A stretch of DNA of 6,969 nucleotides from Gammaproteobacteria bacterium (lineage in GTDB: Bacteria; Pseudomonadota; Gammaproteobacteria; Arenicellales; JAHEKD01). Location of the stretch: positions 1 through 6,969 of the forward strand of contig JAHEKD010000136.1 of NCBI GenBank assembly GCA_024638545.1, in the 5' to 3' direction. Positions 6,950 through 6,969 of this stretch are shown here, piece after piece. The notes beneath the pieces were generated by a model. That model worked only from the letters and a program-made list of their open reading frames with translations. It was not told where the DNA came from and ran no database searches. Each line of letters starts with the position of its first letter. The first letter of the stretch is position 1. Position numbers and translations under genes: made by a program.

Positions 6950-6969
6950 TGTCTGCATCTTTTTAGTGT

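Overview
The window looks like a gammaproteobacterial chromosome segment (the assignment is an inference from protein style). A housekeeping fatty-acid oxidation operon adjoins a lower-GC accessory block that resembles a TIR/STAND conflict (probably anti-phage) locus. Two hand-counted 60-base lines illustrate the contrast: 421-480 has 40/60 G+C, and 5581-5640 has 21/60. No tRNA, rRNA, CRISPR array, transposase or integrase was seen.

Left part (1-1197, minus strand): a type II 3-hydroxyacyl-CoA dehydrogenase of the SDR superfamily (196-960) is followed 59 bp downstream by the start of an acyl-CoA dehydrogenase (136 to the window edge). Both have good Shine-Dalgarno sequences, and a plausible sigma70 promoter lies just upstream of the SDR gene. 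They read as one beta-oxidation operon. The 237-bp divergent gap (961-1197) holds that promoter and a 9-bp inverted repeat built on ATTGATA, which recurs just before the next gene's start codon.

Middle (1198-1626, plus strand): a 142-residue protein made of two copies of a small PGDYG-like domain. It converges on the big minus-strand operon, with a 30-bp gap and no clear terminator.

Right part (1657-6969, minus strand): two genes 19 bp apart. The first encodes a 530-residue (or slightly longer) protein with an N-terminal TIR domain carrying the SxWCxxEL catalytic-Glu motif; its C-terminal half looks like two degenerate repeats of a Rossmann-like fold. The second encodes a 1206-residue nSTAND1-type P-loop NTPase with a single predicted membrane segment and a long C-terminal half with WD-like blades. 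The likely arrangement is a STAND sensor/switch that controls a separate TIR effector that consumes or processes NAD; this is inferred from the families and the gene pairing.

The most unusual sequence detail is at the TIR gene start. The best ribosome-binding site and ATG (6918-6920) are out of frame with the TIR domain by one base, and an A9 run lies at the junction. Losing one A would join them and complete the first strand of the TIR fold. This is either transcriptional slippage / phase variation or a homopolymer sequencing error.
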